Assembly (NCBI GenBank): GCA_029204225.1
Contig: CM055097.1
Location: forward strand, 49,552,754 to 49,616,753
Origin: Diphasiastrum complanatum
Taxonomy: Eukaryota; Streptophyta; Lycopodiopsida; Lycopodiales; Lycopodiaceae
Length of the DNA: 64,000 nt
Reading direction: 5' to 3'
Made by a program: the position numbers and the translations under genes. Shown one piece after another: positions 1 to 10,479 of the stretch; the first letter of the stretch is position 1; each line of letters begins with the position of its first letter. The notes beneath the pieces were generated by a model, which saw only the letters and a list, made by a program, of their open reading frames with translations, did not search any database and was not told the origin of the DNA.

Positions 1-611
1 TGTTGTGTAATGTAGACCAACTTCTGTTTTCTATCTCTGTGGATTTTTATACCAAGGCAGAAATGAGCTTTGCCCACATCGGTCATGTTGAATTCAGAAG
101 ACAGCATTGTCTTGGCCTCTTTTATCAGATCGGTACTGTTGTTGAAAAGCAATGTATCATCCACGTATACAGTGATAATGATAAAAGACTGTTGCACTGC
201 TTTGAAGTAAACATTTGCTTCAAGCCATAAAGTGCCTTATGGAGTTTACACACTGTGATTGTGTTTACCCTCAATAATATAACCTTCGGGTTGCACCATG
301 TAAATGTCTTCTTTAATAACTCCATTGAGATATGTTGTCTGTACATCCATTTGATGTATTTCCAAATATGCTGCAGCGGCAAATGATAGCAAAAGTTGAA
401 TAGAAGAATGTTTGACTACTGGACTGAAGGTCTCAGTGTAATCGACATTGTATACTTGAGAAAATATCCTGGAGACAAGTCGTGCCTTTCTCTTGTTGAT
501 GTTTCCATCTATATTGTACTTGACTTTGAAAATCCATTTGCAATCAACTACGTTTCTGCTAGCAAGTAATTTGACAATTGTCCATGTCTGGTTCTTGATA
601 AGAGATGAATA
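1..611 (-). pseudogene. Copia reverse transcriptase fragment of relic 1
   Basis: Reading leftwards from 611 the frame gives SLIKNQTW, CKWIFKVKYN, KARLVSR, ETFSPVVKHSS, HQMDVQTTYLNG and KLHKALYGLKQ, the fingers and palm blocks of a copia reverse transcriptase. Right after YGLKQ (about 225) the frame shifts and roughly 25-30 residues are missing. The catalytic block then reappears in another frame as TVYVDDTLLF (about 150-185). The rest lies outside the window. The Y-V-D-D aspartates are present but the deletion makes the domain non-functional. Confidence 0.85.
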
Positions 612-1282
612 CTATTTATCCATAGCTTCTTTCCAGAGATCTGAATCAGGCTGACTAAGTGCTTCTTGGACGGACGTCAGCTCTTGAACAAGATAGGCTA
701 CAGACTCGTCGATATACCTCACAGGTGGTCTACTTGCTATTGAAGATCTTCTGGGTAATAGAAAAAGTTGATCATTTCGATCATACTGTGGTTGCTGAAC
801 TGCAACATCATCATCTTCTGATTTGTTGTTAGTAAAAAGTATAAGAGCTTGGACCTTCAATGGGAATAGTCAACTGAGGAACTGGAAAGTTCAATGTGTT
901 AGGAGAATTTGAAAGGTCGGCTACATGGGGACTGCCTTTTCCCTTGAGGTCTTGAAACTGATCTTCGATGAAGATGACATCCCCGCTAGTGAATATCTTC
1001 GACTCGATGGGATCTAACAACTTATAGGCTTGATTTGAAGTAGTGTAGCTAATGAAAATACATTTGATACTCTGGAAGTCGAGCTTCTTCATGAGATCAT
1101 GAGGTATCTGCACAAAAGCAGTACATCCAAAAACTCGTAGATTTGATAAAGAACGTTTGGTACCTGTCCAAACTTCGAATGGTGTTTTGTCTGTGAGAGA
1201 CCTTTAGTAGGACATCTATTCTGAATATAGATTGCTGTTGAAATAGCTTCAGCCCAGAAGGACTTCGGATGCACTTTACCAA
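612..1282 (-). pseudogene. Integrase C-terminal part and integrase-RT linker of relic 1
   Basis: Overlapping frames carry the end of the integrase catalytic core (FWAEAISTAIYIQNRCPTK, about 1200-1270), the copia C-terminal block with a KLDFQSIKCIFISYT motif (about 1030-1085), the IFTSGDVIFIED strand, and the low-complexity linker ending in PDSDLWKEAMDK at 612-650. The last block is the usual lead-in to the reverse transcriptase. Frames change at about 1100 and 850. A stop follows the DK residues at 612-614. Confidence 0.8.
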
Positions 1283-1876
1283 TTCAACTAAGGTTCTGTT
1301 CTTTCTCTCATTAAGACCATTTGACTGAGGCGAATAGGAGGTAATGTATTGTTGTTCAATGCCATTGTTAAGGCAATACTCCTTGAATTCTATGGAGATT
1401 TATTCTCCCTCATTATCTGAACTCAGTGCTTTGATTTGTTTGTCAATTTGATTCTCAGCATACTCTTTAAATTGTCTGAATTTGATGAGAGTCTCTGATT
1501 TCTGTTCAATGAAATAAACAGTTGTTCTTCTGGAGAATTCGCCAATAAAAGTAATGAAATACTTTGCATCTAGAAATGAAGGAGTTTGCATAGGTCCACA
1601 TATATCTGTATGAACAACATCTAACAGGCCTTTTGCTGCATGCCTATGGTTTTATCTAAAAAGAATCCTAGCCTGCTTTTCAAATATGCAGCTATGACAG
1701 ACAGGGAGATTGACCTTACCAGAAGGATAGTCGATATCAAGAACCATGGATTGTTTGGACATGTTCAAAACAGATACATAATTCAAGTGTCCTAAGCGAT
1801 GATGCCATAGTAATGCTTTATTGACTAGAATAGAGGTTTTCAAGACTTGACTAGACTCAAAATAACAATGTGCCAA
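1283..1876 (-). pseudogene. GAG-pre-integrase and integrase core of relic 1
   Basis: The zinc-binding HHCC region is visible as LLWHHRLGHLNYV followed by CHSCIFEKQ (1670-1820). The catalytic core follows, with AKYFITFIGEFSRRTTVYF and ALSSDNEGE (1400-1591). Family members normally read SDNGGEY at the second catalytic aspartate, so this copy has a substitution there. A stop just after GE and further breaks before 1283 inactivate it. Confidence 0.8.
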
Positions 1877-2007
1877 TCTATATAAGTAACCATGATCTTA
1901 TTACTCCTATCAATAATTCTGCATTGATCAGATTCAAATTATACCTTATGACCTAAATTTGTAATTCTACTTACTGATAACAGATTTGTAGAGAGTTTAG
2001 GAACATA

Positions 2008-2345
2008 TCAGACCTTTGATAGTAGTTTGAATTGATCATGCTGGAATCGCAATCTTACAATACCTTCACCTTCAATAGTGTGAGTACTATTGTCACCAAG
2101 ATGAACAAATTTCTTCGTGCTGTAAGGTGTGTAGGAGTTGAAAATCTCATGTTGATTGGTCATGTGTTGAGTTGCTCCAGAATCAAGAAACCATGAATCA
2201 TCCAAAAATGCACTTTGGTCATGTGCATTCGTCCACTTCGACCTGGGGAGATGATGAAACTGTGTTTGCTTGTTGTTGCTTGGTTGCATTCTTCACTTAA
2301 AGAATTCATCAATCCTTGATCTCATGGTTATTGCGCTTGCAATAC
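2008..2345 (-). pseudogene. Zinc knuckle and aspartic protease of relic 1
   Basis: Minus-strand translation gives a gag zinc knuckle CKYCKRNNHEIKD whose final cysteine codon is TGA (about 2303-2305), so the C-X2-C-X4-H-X4-C motif ends in a stop. Downstream comes WFLDSGATQHMTNQ, the copia protease with its D-S-G-A catalytic triad (about 2160-2200), and the HLGDNSTHTIEGEGIV strand. The frame ends near 2008. A shorter copy of this protease occurs at 18975-19135. Confidence 0.8.
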
Positions 2346-2583
2346 TTGCAAAACATCTTCTTCTTTGACTGTGGATTTGATAATTGTACTTGACTTTAAG
2401 TTAGCTTCTGATTTGTTGCAGCCTTCTTGGAGCTTTTCTACTCCTGTTGCTTAGAGCCTTTGTTGACATATAGAGCTTGAGAGGAGGAAGTAGACAAAGT
2501 GTCTTGACTTCTTCTATTGTCTTCTTGCAGCAACATAGTGATAACTATAGTAAGAGTTAAATCTGAGTGTGTCGATATGATCA

Positions 2584-3072
2584 TCACCCACTTCTCAATG
2601 TAGAGGGCAAGCTTGAAAACAATGTCATAATTGCATCTTTATCGTCTATGACTGATCCGACAACAGCCATCTGTTGCAAGAGATTCTTAAATTGATTAAC
2701 GTGACTCTGAAGAGAATCAACATTAGACATCTTGAATGTGAAGAATTTTCCTAGTAGATGTAACTTAGTAGTTACGTCTCTCACGTCATATACTGAGTTC
2801 AAGATGTCCCAAACGACTTTTGAAGTTTTAGCTTCAGCTATGTGTCCAATCTGTGTATATGATATATTGAGGATAATAAGCGTGAAAGCTTTGCCATCCT
2901 TCGATTTCCACTTTGAGTCTTCTGTGTCATCTTCAGGTCTTACTTTTGTACCTGTAACAACATCCCACAACTCGCTGGCAGTTATCAAAGTCTTCATCTT
3001 AAATTTTAACAAATGATAATTGGATCCATTCAACTTGTCTGCAATAAGACCAGCTTTACTTTGAGAATCCAT
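2584..3072 (-). pseudogene. Copia gag (capsid) of relic 1
   Basis: A 162-codon open frame starts with MDSQSKAGLIADKLNG at 3072. It contains the copia gag N-terminal pattern of a small hydrophobic 'KLNGSNYHLLKFKMK' block, then a helical region with VWDILNSVYDV and LHLLGKFFTFKM. It matches the UBN2/gag-polypeptide class of plant copia elements and would form the particle shell. The frame stops about 80 residues before the zinc knuckle seen at 2310-2345, so gag is truncated by a frameshift or stop near 2584. Confidence 0.8.
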
Positions 3073-3465
3073 CCGGAACTTAGTCTGTCCATTGTATCGA
3101 TGACGCTAAGTTGTAGTAATGCCAACAACAGGAAATCAATTCTCTGGTACTGAAAGATTGAAAGGAACTGAAGAGTTTGATAGCGTAAGTGGCTGTCGCG
3201 CAGACTGTTGGGTCAGGACAGTTGAAATATTTATTAGAGAATTGAGTGAGAGCCCTTTGAGCGTCTACATCAATATCTCAACCGTGCTCTGAAGGAATTC
3301 TTGGCCAATTGCAATTCTGGATGGTGATATTGTCCGGAGGAGTGTCGCATTCCGTCCATTTGATCGTCATGTGCATGGCAGGAAATACGCGTTCACCCGT
3401 AACTGTTGTGGACTTGTCACGTAGGCTTTCATGGCCGCAGGGTCCTGTTCAAAGAGCTGCTGGTG
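3073..3465. other. Short region between relic 1 and a Ty3 fragment, no gene recognised
   Basis: Presumed leader of relic 1 followed by sequence that continues the minus-strand frame of the Ty3 fragment. I find no primer-binding site, LTR boundary or domain. Plus-strand frames at 3309-3832 look like shadows of the minus-strand Ty3 sequence. Confidence 0.5.
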
Positions 3466-4266
3466 TCACCCAGGTTGTGGTTGGAGGGCGGGTAGTGATT
3501 GCAGCTCATTTCCTTTTATTGTTTGTGCCGAAAATGAGATCTGCCAGCCGTCTCTTGATGACTCGTGGGGATATTTGGCTAAAACTTCATCGATTTTTTC
3601 CTCCATGGACTTGGGGCGTCGAAAGGCCTGGCTGACAGATATGTTGTGTGAGCTTCTTGATGAGGAGGCTTGTCCTTCCTCATGGCTATGGCTAGGACTT
3701 GTGTCTTTGCCTTGCCCACAAAGCAGCATGCAACTTGTGTTCCCATCCGATCTGCTAGCTTCGATTGTTTTCGTGAGCACGCTACACATGATCTTATTGG
3801 ATGATTCTACTTGCCCATTACCGCGAGGATAATAAGGCGTACTGGTTCTATGGATCACGAAGAAATTCCTCCAACATGACCTTGATGGTCTCATTGATGA
3901 AATGACTTTTGCGATCGCTGACTATCTCCACCGAGCATCCAAAGTTCACAATGATATTTTCATAGAGAAACTTGGTAGTAGTCCTAGCATCAGCTACTCT
4001 TACTGCCTTGGATTCAACCCACTTGGTGAGATAGTCGATGGCCACGATTATGTATCGAGCCTGGGTACTTGCTACAGGGTGAATCGGACCAATGTAATCC
4101 AATCCCCACTTTTCGAATGGTGCTCATCTGCCAGCCTCTCCTTGCAGGATGCTCTCGCACAATTGTTGGCCAGCCAACAGTCACCTACCTTCACCTCCTC
4201 TCCTACGCCTTCCACTCCACCACACACTAGCCTAGCACATGCTAGACCCATTCGCTCTTCTCCCAT
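3466..4266 (-). pseudogene. Ty3/gypsy integrase relic
   Basis: The minus strand carries the Ty3 integrase core: GLDYIGPIHPVA, then YIIVAIDYLTKWVESKAV (first catalytic Asp), VSDRKSHF (second Asp region) and PYYPRGNGQVESSNK (the NGQVE block with the catalytic Glu). A frame change lies near 3890. Upstream, at 4110-4200, a zinc-finger-like lead-in (ANNCARILQGEAGR) is in another frame. After NGQVESSNK the frame runs on for about 90 codons of Ser/Lys-rich sequence with no similarity I recognise, so the integrase end is joined to something else or badly decayed. Confidence 0.8.
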
Positions 4267-4443
4267 GATTCAGATCGTACCCCTATGCATAGCCCTATCC
4301 GCCCTGTAATTACTTTTCCTATCACTATTGCCATCTCAAGCCCCATTGCATCCGCCATCGCATCTGCCTCAAGCCCCGTCTCATTCGCCATCGCCACTCT
4401 TGCCATCGCCACCTCATCCCCTCTATCTGTCTCTATTCCACTT
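4267..4443 (+). pseudogene. Ser/Pro/Thr/Ala-rich frame, left part (interrupted by copia B1)
   Basis: A plus-strand frame from about 4285 is almost wholly Ser, Pro, Ile, Ala and Thr in short repeats (PITIAISSPIASAIASASS). It runs without a stop up to the target duplication GTTTC at 4444. If B1 and one copy of the duplication are taken out, the same frame continues at 10480 as SSPALPTLISTV. I do not recognise the protein. Low-complexity regions like this occur in some retroelement gag proteins and in plant wall proteins. Confidence 0.5.
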
Positions 4444-4448
4444 GTTTC
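4444..4448 (+). repeat. Target-site duplication of copia B1 (left)
   Basis: GTTTC here is repeated at 10475-10479, exactly outside the two LTRs. This 5-bp duplication is the size copia integrase makes. Confidence 0.85.
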
Positions 4449-4724
4449 AGCTAGAATTAAAGTTAGAATCACAGTGTTACTGTACTGTGGGTCCTATTAG
4501 TGGATAAGGATCAGTTGGCCTCACCACGAGGCAAGTCGATGGGACACGCGTCCCGCCAACGGCAACCTGGGTCATGCATGGGTTGCCTGAGTGAACAACT
4601 ATATGTACAATGTAATTTCATTTTGAGAAATACAGTTGCTATGTGAGCTTGCTGAGGAGAGTGATTTTTAGTCTGTGTTACTGTGTAGCATGATCTGTGT
4701 TCCTGTGCAAAGCAAATTCTAAGT
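4449..4724 (+). repeat. 5' LTR of copia B1
   Basis: 276 bp, the same length as the 3' copy at 10199-10474. It ends directly against the primer-binding site, which fixes the right boundary. The target duplication fixes the left one. Inside are a GGGACACGCGTCCC palindrome and a GGCAACC/GGTTGCC inverted repeat around CATGCATG (about 4539-4590), kept in all four LTRs of the family. The promoter should lie here, but I cannot place a convincing TATA box. Confidence 0.9.
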
Positions 4725-4737
4725 TGGTATCAGAGCC
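4725..4737 (+). other. Primer-binding site of B1 (initiator tRNA-Met)
   Basis: TGGTATCAGAGCC follows the LTR end with no spacer. It is complementary to the 3' end of plant initiator tRNA-Met, which primes minus-strand DNA synthesis. Confidence 0.9.
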
Positions 4738-6036
4738 GTACATGGAGTGTACCCAGTACAGTGTCGCCATTGAAGAGAGCTTCGGGAGAACTATCTTCTG
4801 AGAGTTTGGGGTTTTACGGCGGGTTGAAGACGGAAAGAGAAGCACTGGTGCACGGTTTCTAATTTATAGAGGCTTGCTAAGCTCAGCAGAGGGATTATTA
4901 GCCTGTGCATAGCATCAGACAGGAAAAAATTTGGTGAAAAATTGACAATTTCAAAGCCAGCTGAAAATTGAAACCGGACTTGGGGTTACGATTTTTATAC
5001 ATAACTGGTGATTTCTTCGCTGTTTGTGCACCATTTTGGATGCCGTAAGGACAGGAAGGAAGCTAATCACACTGTCAATCAGCCATGGAGAGATTCTGAG
5101 GTTTATGTCAGAGATTTGTCTCCAGACAGTTAACCTAGCAGATTTGCGGTAAAAAGGTGAAAAAGCCACTTTGTCAAGTTGAGCTAAAATCACCGTTTCT
5201 CCACGGAATTTTCTGACTGAACACTCTATAGTCATGGATTCAGTAGGGCGACCCTGCTCCAGGCCTCAGATCGTGCTCAAAACGATCCACAGGAGAGCTT
5301 GATCTGATAGTTTTCAGAGAAGGGAGGCGCGGCCGCAGGCAGGGAAGTCGCGGGCAGTTCGCGCGCCCAACGAGATGAAGAACTCAGTGTACCGAAGATC
5401 ATAGCGTCTGTAGGAGTTTGGTTTGATGCCCAGGTGTACTTTGAACCTTTAGATGAGGTGTCAAATGAATCAACGGTCCAGAATCTGTGATGGGAGAGAA
5501 ATTTGAACCACAAGATTTGGTTCAGCCATTGGATGAGCTTTGAACAGGGCCCTGAAGAATTGAAGTGCATTCTGGCCTTCAACTTCATTAAAAATTTTCA
5601 TACTGAAAGTTGAGTTGGGTCCCTTCACAAGTGAAGAGTGAAGTTTCTTCAAAGTGAACAAACAGTTCAAAAGCTAGAAAAGTCCCTATTTTTGGGTCCT
5701 TTGCCCGTTTTGACCCAAACGAAAGGCTATAACCTCCAAACGAAGGGCACCCGGACTGTACTTGCAAGTACGATACAACAAAACAGAGTGGTTGCAGCGG
5801 AGAAAGTGTTCGGAGTACGCCAAAAGTAGTTTCACCATTCTACTGGACACGTTGTTGGGAGTTGACGACTGAGTGCATTTCGGAAGGCGACGTCGATTTG
5901 GCTTTCAAATTGGTGGAAAAGTGGCGAGTGGCTTGGTAAGAAAAAAAGTGCAGGTCATTATTTTCAACTTCTGACATCACTATTGGCCTCAACATATTGT
6001 TCTTAGCCAGGGGCAGAAGTTTCAAGTAGTTTTGCG
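4738..6036 (+). other. Untranslated leader of B1
   Basis: 1.3 kb between the primer site and the gag start, with no supported coding frame. The equivalent B2 leader (42254-43546) is similar in most of its length and diverged at about 42380-43020. A packaging signal is expected here but not identifiable by eye. Confidence 0.7.
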
Positions 6037-6890
6037 ATGGCAAACATAGGAGAGTCCATTTTGAGTGAAAGTAGCAAATTGGACGGGATTTCCAACTATG
6101 CAGTGTGGAAATTCAAAATGAAAAGCATACTGATGGAGAAAGATGTGTGGGAAGTCGTCACAGGTGATGAGAGAAGGCCGCCAAATGAAGCAGACATCAA
6201 AGTGTTCGACAAAAAGATGAGGAAAGCCTTGACCTTCATTAACTTGTCAGTGAAGGATCACATCATTACCCACATTTGTGATGCTATTACACCCAAACAG
6301 GCATGGGATGTGCTAAAGGAGCAGTTCGAGACGTCAAATCCGTCAAGAATCATGTTTCTGAAGTCAAAGTTGAATAGTGTCCGCATGGAGCAAGGAGAGC
6401 ACATTCAGAGGTACATGACCAGAATCAAGACAATGAGAGATGAATTGCATTCTATTGGAGAGCGCATACGTGATGTGAAGCTGGTGCATAATGCATTATG
6501 TGGAATTGCAAAACCCTATTAGATGTTTGTGAGTGGAATAGCATCAAGAGAAATATTGCCAACATTTGACGAGCTCATAGGAATCTTGATGCAGGAAGAG
6601 CAACGACGAGAAATGGTGAAAGCTAGACGTCAAAATACTGATGATCAGGCACTTGCGACACGCCAAAAACAAGACAAGGGCAAGGGCAAGAAGAAGACTA
6701 AGCAGGAGTTTGCCAAGTCTCAGGAGGATGAGGGATCTTCCAGCAATACTAAGAAGAAAGGCAAGTGCTTCCATTGTGGTAAAAAGGGCCACTGGAAGAG
6801 TGAATGTCACAAATTCCTGGCGGAACAAGGCAAGGGGAAAGCAAAACAAGCAGGTAACCTTGTCGATGAAGGTGAGATTGAAGACTCTAG
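6037..6890 (+). pseudogene. Gag of copia B1 (capsid and nucleocapsid)
   Basis: The start at 6037 gives MANIGESILSESSKLDG, matching B2 at 43547. The capsid region holds NYAVWKFKMK and SRIMFLKSKLNS blocks. A TAG at 6520 replaces the CAG glutamine codon seen in B2, and the same frame then continues. The nucleocapsid part has a Lys/Gly-rich run and a perfect CCHC knuckle, CFHCGKKGHWKSEC (6766-6807), for RNA binding. The protein would form the cytoplasmic particle. The stop makes it a pseudogene unless suppressed. Confidence 0.85.
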
Positions 6891-7500
6891 CATCTTCATA
6901 TCTGCATTGTCATCTAATCAAGATGATCAAGCATGGTATATTGACTCAGGAGCCACAAGACACATGACAGGTAACAAGAATTGGTTCAGTAGTTTGAAGG
7001 CGTTGGATAATGGAGCATCTGTTTCACAAGCAAATGGTGAAGTGTGCATGATCAAGGGGATAGGCACAGTTTCAATCCAACTGCCTGATGGCAAAAGCAA
7101 GATGATTAGGGAGGTACTTTACATACCAGGTTTGAAGAAAAATCTACTTTCTGTTGGAGTCATTACTGATCAAAAGTTAAAAGTAGAATTCGCCCATGAT
7201 CATTGCTTTGTGAAGGATGCGAACCAAAAGTTCAAAGTTATTGCGAATGGAGTAAGAGAGCCCAATACAAAATTGTACAGGTTGAATTCTACAATCAACA
7301 TGGACTTGTATCATCCGTTCCTTCGCAAACTGAGTTGTGGCACAAGAGGCTTGGTCACTTGAACTTGGGAAGCCTCAGTTTGATGAGAAAATTGGAGATG
7401 GTAACAGGACTACCTACCATAGAAGATCACTTGAAATCGATGTGCGAATCTTGTATATATGGGAAGCAGCATCAAGAGAAGTTCAATAAAGGGGGTGTTG
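6891..7500 (+). pseudogene. Protease and GAG-pre-integrase of B1
   Basis: WYIDSGATRHMT (6934-6969) is the aspartic protease active site. It is followed by the IKGIGTVSIQLPDG and VLYIPGLKKNLLSVG strands typical of copia protease. Near 7290 a few bases are missing compared with B2, which shifts the frame. The zinc-binding LWHKRLGHLN...CESCIYGKQH of the integrase N-terminus then continues in the new frame (7330-7475). Confidence 0.85.
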
Positions 7501-8177
7501 CAAGAGCAAAGAACATCCTGGATTTAATCCACATAGATTTATGCGGGCCTATGAGGACCATGTCCTTAGGAAAAGCCTTCTATTTCATGACCTTTATTGA
7601 TGATATGTCATGTAAGACGTGGATCTACTTCTTGAAGAAGAAATCAGATGCTTTTGAGAACTTCAAGAACTTCAAAAAAATCAGATAGGTGAGAAGATCA
7701 AAGTCCTAAGATCAGATAGTGGAGGTGAGTATAAGTCTAATGACCAATGATCTTTGTGATCAATGTTGGATTAAAAGACAATTTACGCAAGCTCATACTC
7801 CTGCTCTCAATGGTGTAGCTGAGCGCAAAAATCTTACGATTGTGGAAAGTGCCAGATCTATGCTAGTTGAGATGAAATTACCAAAAGATTTTTGGTCAGA
7901 AGCATGTAGCATGGCAGTCTATCTTCAAAATAAAAGTCCTACCAAAAATAACACATGAGGAAGCATTCACAAAGAAGAAGCCAAAGGTGAACCACTTGCA
8001 AATCTTTGGATGTAAGTCCTTTGTACATATTCCTAAGGAAGAAATACGTAAACTTGATGTAAAAGCTATCAAGTGCATATTCCTAGGATATGATGATCGC
8101 GTGAAGGGCTATAGATGTTTTGATCAAGTTGAAAACAAAATCCATATAGGCCGAGATTTATCTTTGATGAATCCAAC
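7501..8177 (+). pseudogene. Integrase of B1
   Basis: Catalytic-core blocks HIDLCGPMRTM, FIDDMSCKTWIYF and NGVAERKNLTIVESARSML are readable in three frames. Compared with B2, short deletions at about 7680 and 7745 remove part of the core around the second aspartate. The sequence around 7950 has lost the PT...HEEAFTKKKPKVNHL phase, and 2 bases are missing near 8156. It cannot encode a working integrase. Confidence 0.8.
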
Positions 8178-10145
8178 ATGTATGAAGATGAAGATGCTGA
8201 GAAGATAGACACATCCAGTAGGAAAAATGGTATAGTGAGGATACCACCTGATGATGATCCATTCATTGACCTTCCGAGTGATGAACATGAGGATACATCT
8301 CAAGATATTACTACTCAACCTCAAGAAACAGGTTGGAGAGGTAGGGACAAACCTTTTGGTGCAAGAAGGATTGAAATTGCAGGTGACAAACGCAAGGAGA
8401 AGGATTTACCGTGGGATACATTTTCACCAGGAAGCCGATCACTTGACAGAAATCTCCCTAAGTGGTTTGAGAGATTGATGGAGAGCCACGATATAGATGA
8501 CTTTCCAGGATCATCTAGCCAGGGAGAGCTACGAAGATCAACAAGAGAGAAGACACTACTTGAAAGGTATGAAGCAAATTATGCTCTCTTATCTAGCATT
8601 ATTCAAAGCAAAGAACCTTCGACTTATGGTGAAGCGAAGGATGATGGCATTTGGGTCAAGGCCATGGGAGAGGAGATGGAGTCAATTGCTAAGCATAGCA
8701 CATGGGACTTAGTAGAACCACCATTTGGCAAGAAACCCATTGGTTGCAAATGGATATACAAGACTAAGTACTATGCAGATGGAAGTATAGCAAAGCACAA
8801 GGCAATATTGGTGATCAAAGGGTACGCACAAAGTAAAGGCATCGACTATGAGGAGACCTTTGCGCCGGTTTGTAAGTGGAATACTCTACGTCTACTTGTT
8901 GCTTTAGCTTCACATTTTGGTTGGCCTTTGCATCAGATGGATGTGAAATCTGCTTTTCTAAATGGTGAGTTAGAAGAAGAAGTGTTCATGGATCAACCTG
9001 AAGGCTTTGTAGCGAAGGGACAGGAAAATAAAGTATGTCGCTTGAAGAAAGCACCTTATGGTCTTAAACAAGCACCACATGCGTGGTATAGCAGGATTGA
9101 TGCCTACTTTTATTCAAAGGGGATGGTGAGAGCACATTCTGATCCAAATTTATATGTCTTATGCTTTGATGGTATGGTTGCTTTGATTGCTCTTTATGTT
9201 GATGACTTGATTATTACGGGAAATAATCAAGAAATGATAGACATGATCAAGAAAGACCTCATGGAACAATTTGAGATGACGGATCTCAGCCTGATGCATT
9301 ACTGCCTTGGAGTAGAAGTGTGGCAAAAAGGACATGAAGTGGGTTTAACACAGGTGAAGTATGTCAAAGAGTTACTACACAGGTTTAGGTTGCAGGATTG
9401 CAAACCAGTAAACACTCCTATTGAACCAGGTAAAGGGCTTTCTAAGCTTGATGAATCACAGTCATTTGATGCTACACTATATAGACAGTTAGTAGGGAGC
9501 TTGATTTACCTTACCACAGCTAGACCATATATATGCTATGATGTTGGCATTGTAAGTCAGTTTATGGCAGCACCTACGGAAACGCATTGGAAAGCAGCTA
9601 AACGCATTTTGCGTTATGTGATAGGCACTTCAGAGTATGGCTTGATTTACAGGAAGCATGATGGTTTACCTGAGTTGTGTGGCTATGTGGATGCGGACTG
9701 GGGAGGTGACTATGATGATCATAGATCCACCACATGATATGTATTCCAGTTTTGTGGTAATTGATTTTTCTGGTCTAGTAAGAAACAAAGTACAATTGTT
9801 CTTTCCACCACAGAAGCAGAGTATAAGGCAATGTGTAGTGCTACACAAGAAGCTATATGGTTGAGACAAATCTTGGAAGAAATTGGCATGAAGCAGAAAA
9901 ATTCCACGACTTTACATAGCGACAGTCAGAGTGGCATTCAGCTAGCAAAGAATCCAGTGTTCCATGCGAGAACTAAACACATTGAGATTCAATATCACTT
10001 CATACGTGAGACGCTGTCGAGTCGTGAAATTCATGTTGTTCATTGTAGCACAGAAGAACAACTAGCTGATATTTTCACTAAGCCACTTACTGGAGAAAAG
10101 TTTGATAAGTTTAGATCAAAACTTTCTGTACTTAAAGTTTGTTGA
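8178..10145 (+). pseudogene. Reverse transcriptase and RNase H of B1
   Basis: The longest open stretch of B1 (519 codons, 8178-9737) covers the acidic linker (IPPDDDPFIDL) and a near-complete reverse transcriptase: GCKWIYKTKYYADGS, QMDVKSAFLNGELEEEVFM, GLKQAPHAWYSRID and the catalytic ALYVDDLIITGNN (about 9190-9235). RNase H begins with CGYVDADWGGDYDDHRSTT and is cut by TGA at 9735, where B2 keeps GGG. The rest (ATQEAIWLRQ...HARTKHIEIQYHFIRE...ADIFTKPL) runs from 9831 to a natural end at 10145. Confidence 0.9.
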
Positions 10146-10189
10146 CTTTAAAGCTATGTATATGACTGTATAAAAAGTGACTCTACTTT

Positions 10190-10198
10190 AAGGGAGAG
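10190..10198 (+). other. Polypurine tract of B1
   Basis: AAGGGAGAG directly before the 3' LTR. It primes plus-strand DNA synthesis. The same tract precedes the 3' LTR of B2. Confidence 0.8.
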
Positions 10199-10474
10199 AG
10201 TTAGAATTAAAGTTAGAATCACTGTGTTACTGTACTGTGGGTCCTATCAGTGGATAAAGATCAATTGGCCTCGCCACGAGGCAAGTCGACGGGACACGCG
10301 TCCTGCCAACGGCAACCTGGGTCATGCATGGGTTGCCTGAGTGAACAACTATATGTACAGTGTAATTTCATTTTGAGAAATACAATTGCTATGTGAGCTT
10401 GTTGAGGAGAGTTATTTTCTGTCTGTGTTACTGTGTAGCATGATCTGTGTTCCTGTGCAAAGCAAATTCTAAGT
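10199..10474 (+). repeat. 3' LTR of copia B1
   Basis: 276 bp, same ends as the 5' LTR apart from AGTTAGAATT in place of AGCTAGAATT. About 14 of 276 positions differ from the 5' copy. It is followed by the GTTTC duplication at 10475-10479. Confidence 0.9.
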
Positions 10475-10479
10475 GTTTC

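Larger units (their letters stand above)
1..3120 (-). mobile_element. Decayed Ty1/copia retrotransposon (relic 1), cut by the window edge
   Basis: On the minus strand the copia order is clear: gag (2584-3072), zinc knuckle and protease (2008-2345), pre-integrase and integrase (about 1090-1876), then reverse transcriptase running off the left end of the window. Every domain is broken by stops or frameshifts, so it is a dead copy. No LTR or primer site is visible between the gag start and 3300. Its protein text is close to that of copia A at 41180-50010, for example in the YVDD block and the integrase, so both belong to one lineage. Confidence 0.9.
4449..10474 (+). mobile_element. Copia B1, full-length but inactive (6.03 kb)
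   Basis: Two 276-bp LTRs bracket a primer site, leader, gag, protease, integrase, reverse transcriptase, RNase H and polypurine tract. It belongs to the same family as B2 (41967-48015). The LTRs start AGYTAGAATT and end AATTCTAAGT instead of TG...CA. By eye the two LTRs differ at about 14 positions, mostly transitions, which suggests an old insertion. Pol has at least one stop in gag (TAG, 6520), frameshifts near 7290, 7680 and 8156, and a TGA at 9735. It sits inside a Ser/Pro-rich and coiled-coil frame. Confidence 0.95.

Noticed and set aside
3309-3832. Plus-strand proteins opposite the Ty3 integrase
   Set aside because: They are shadows of the minus-strand integrase frame, which has recognisable motifs.
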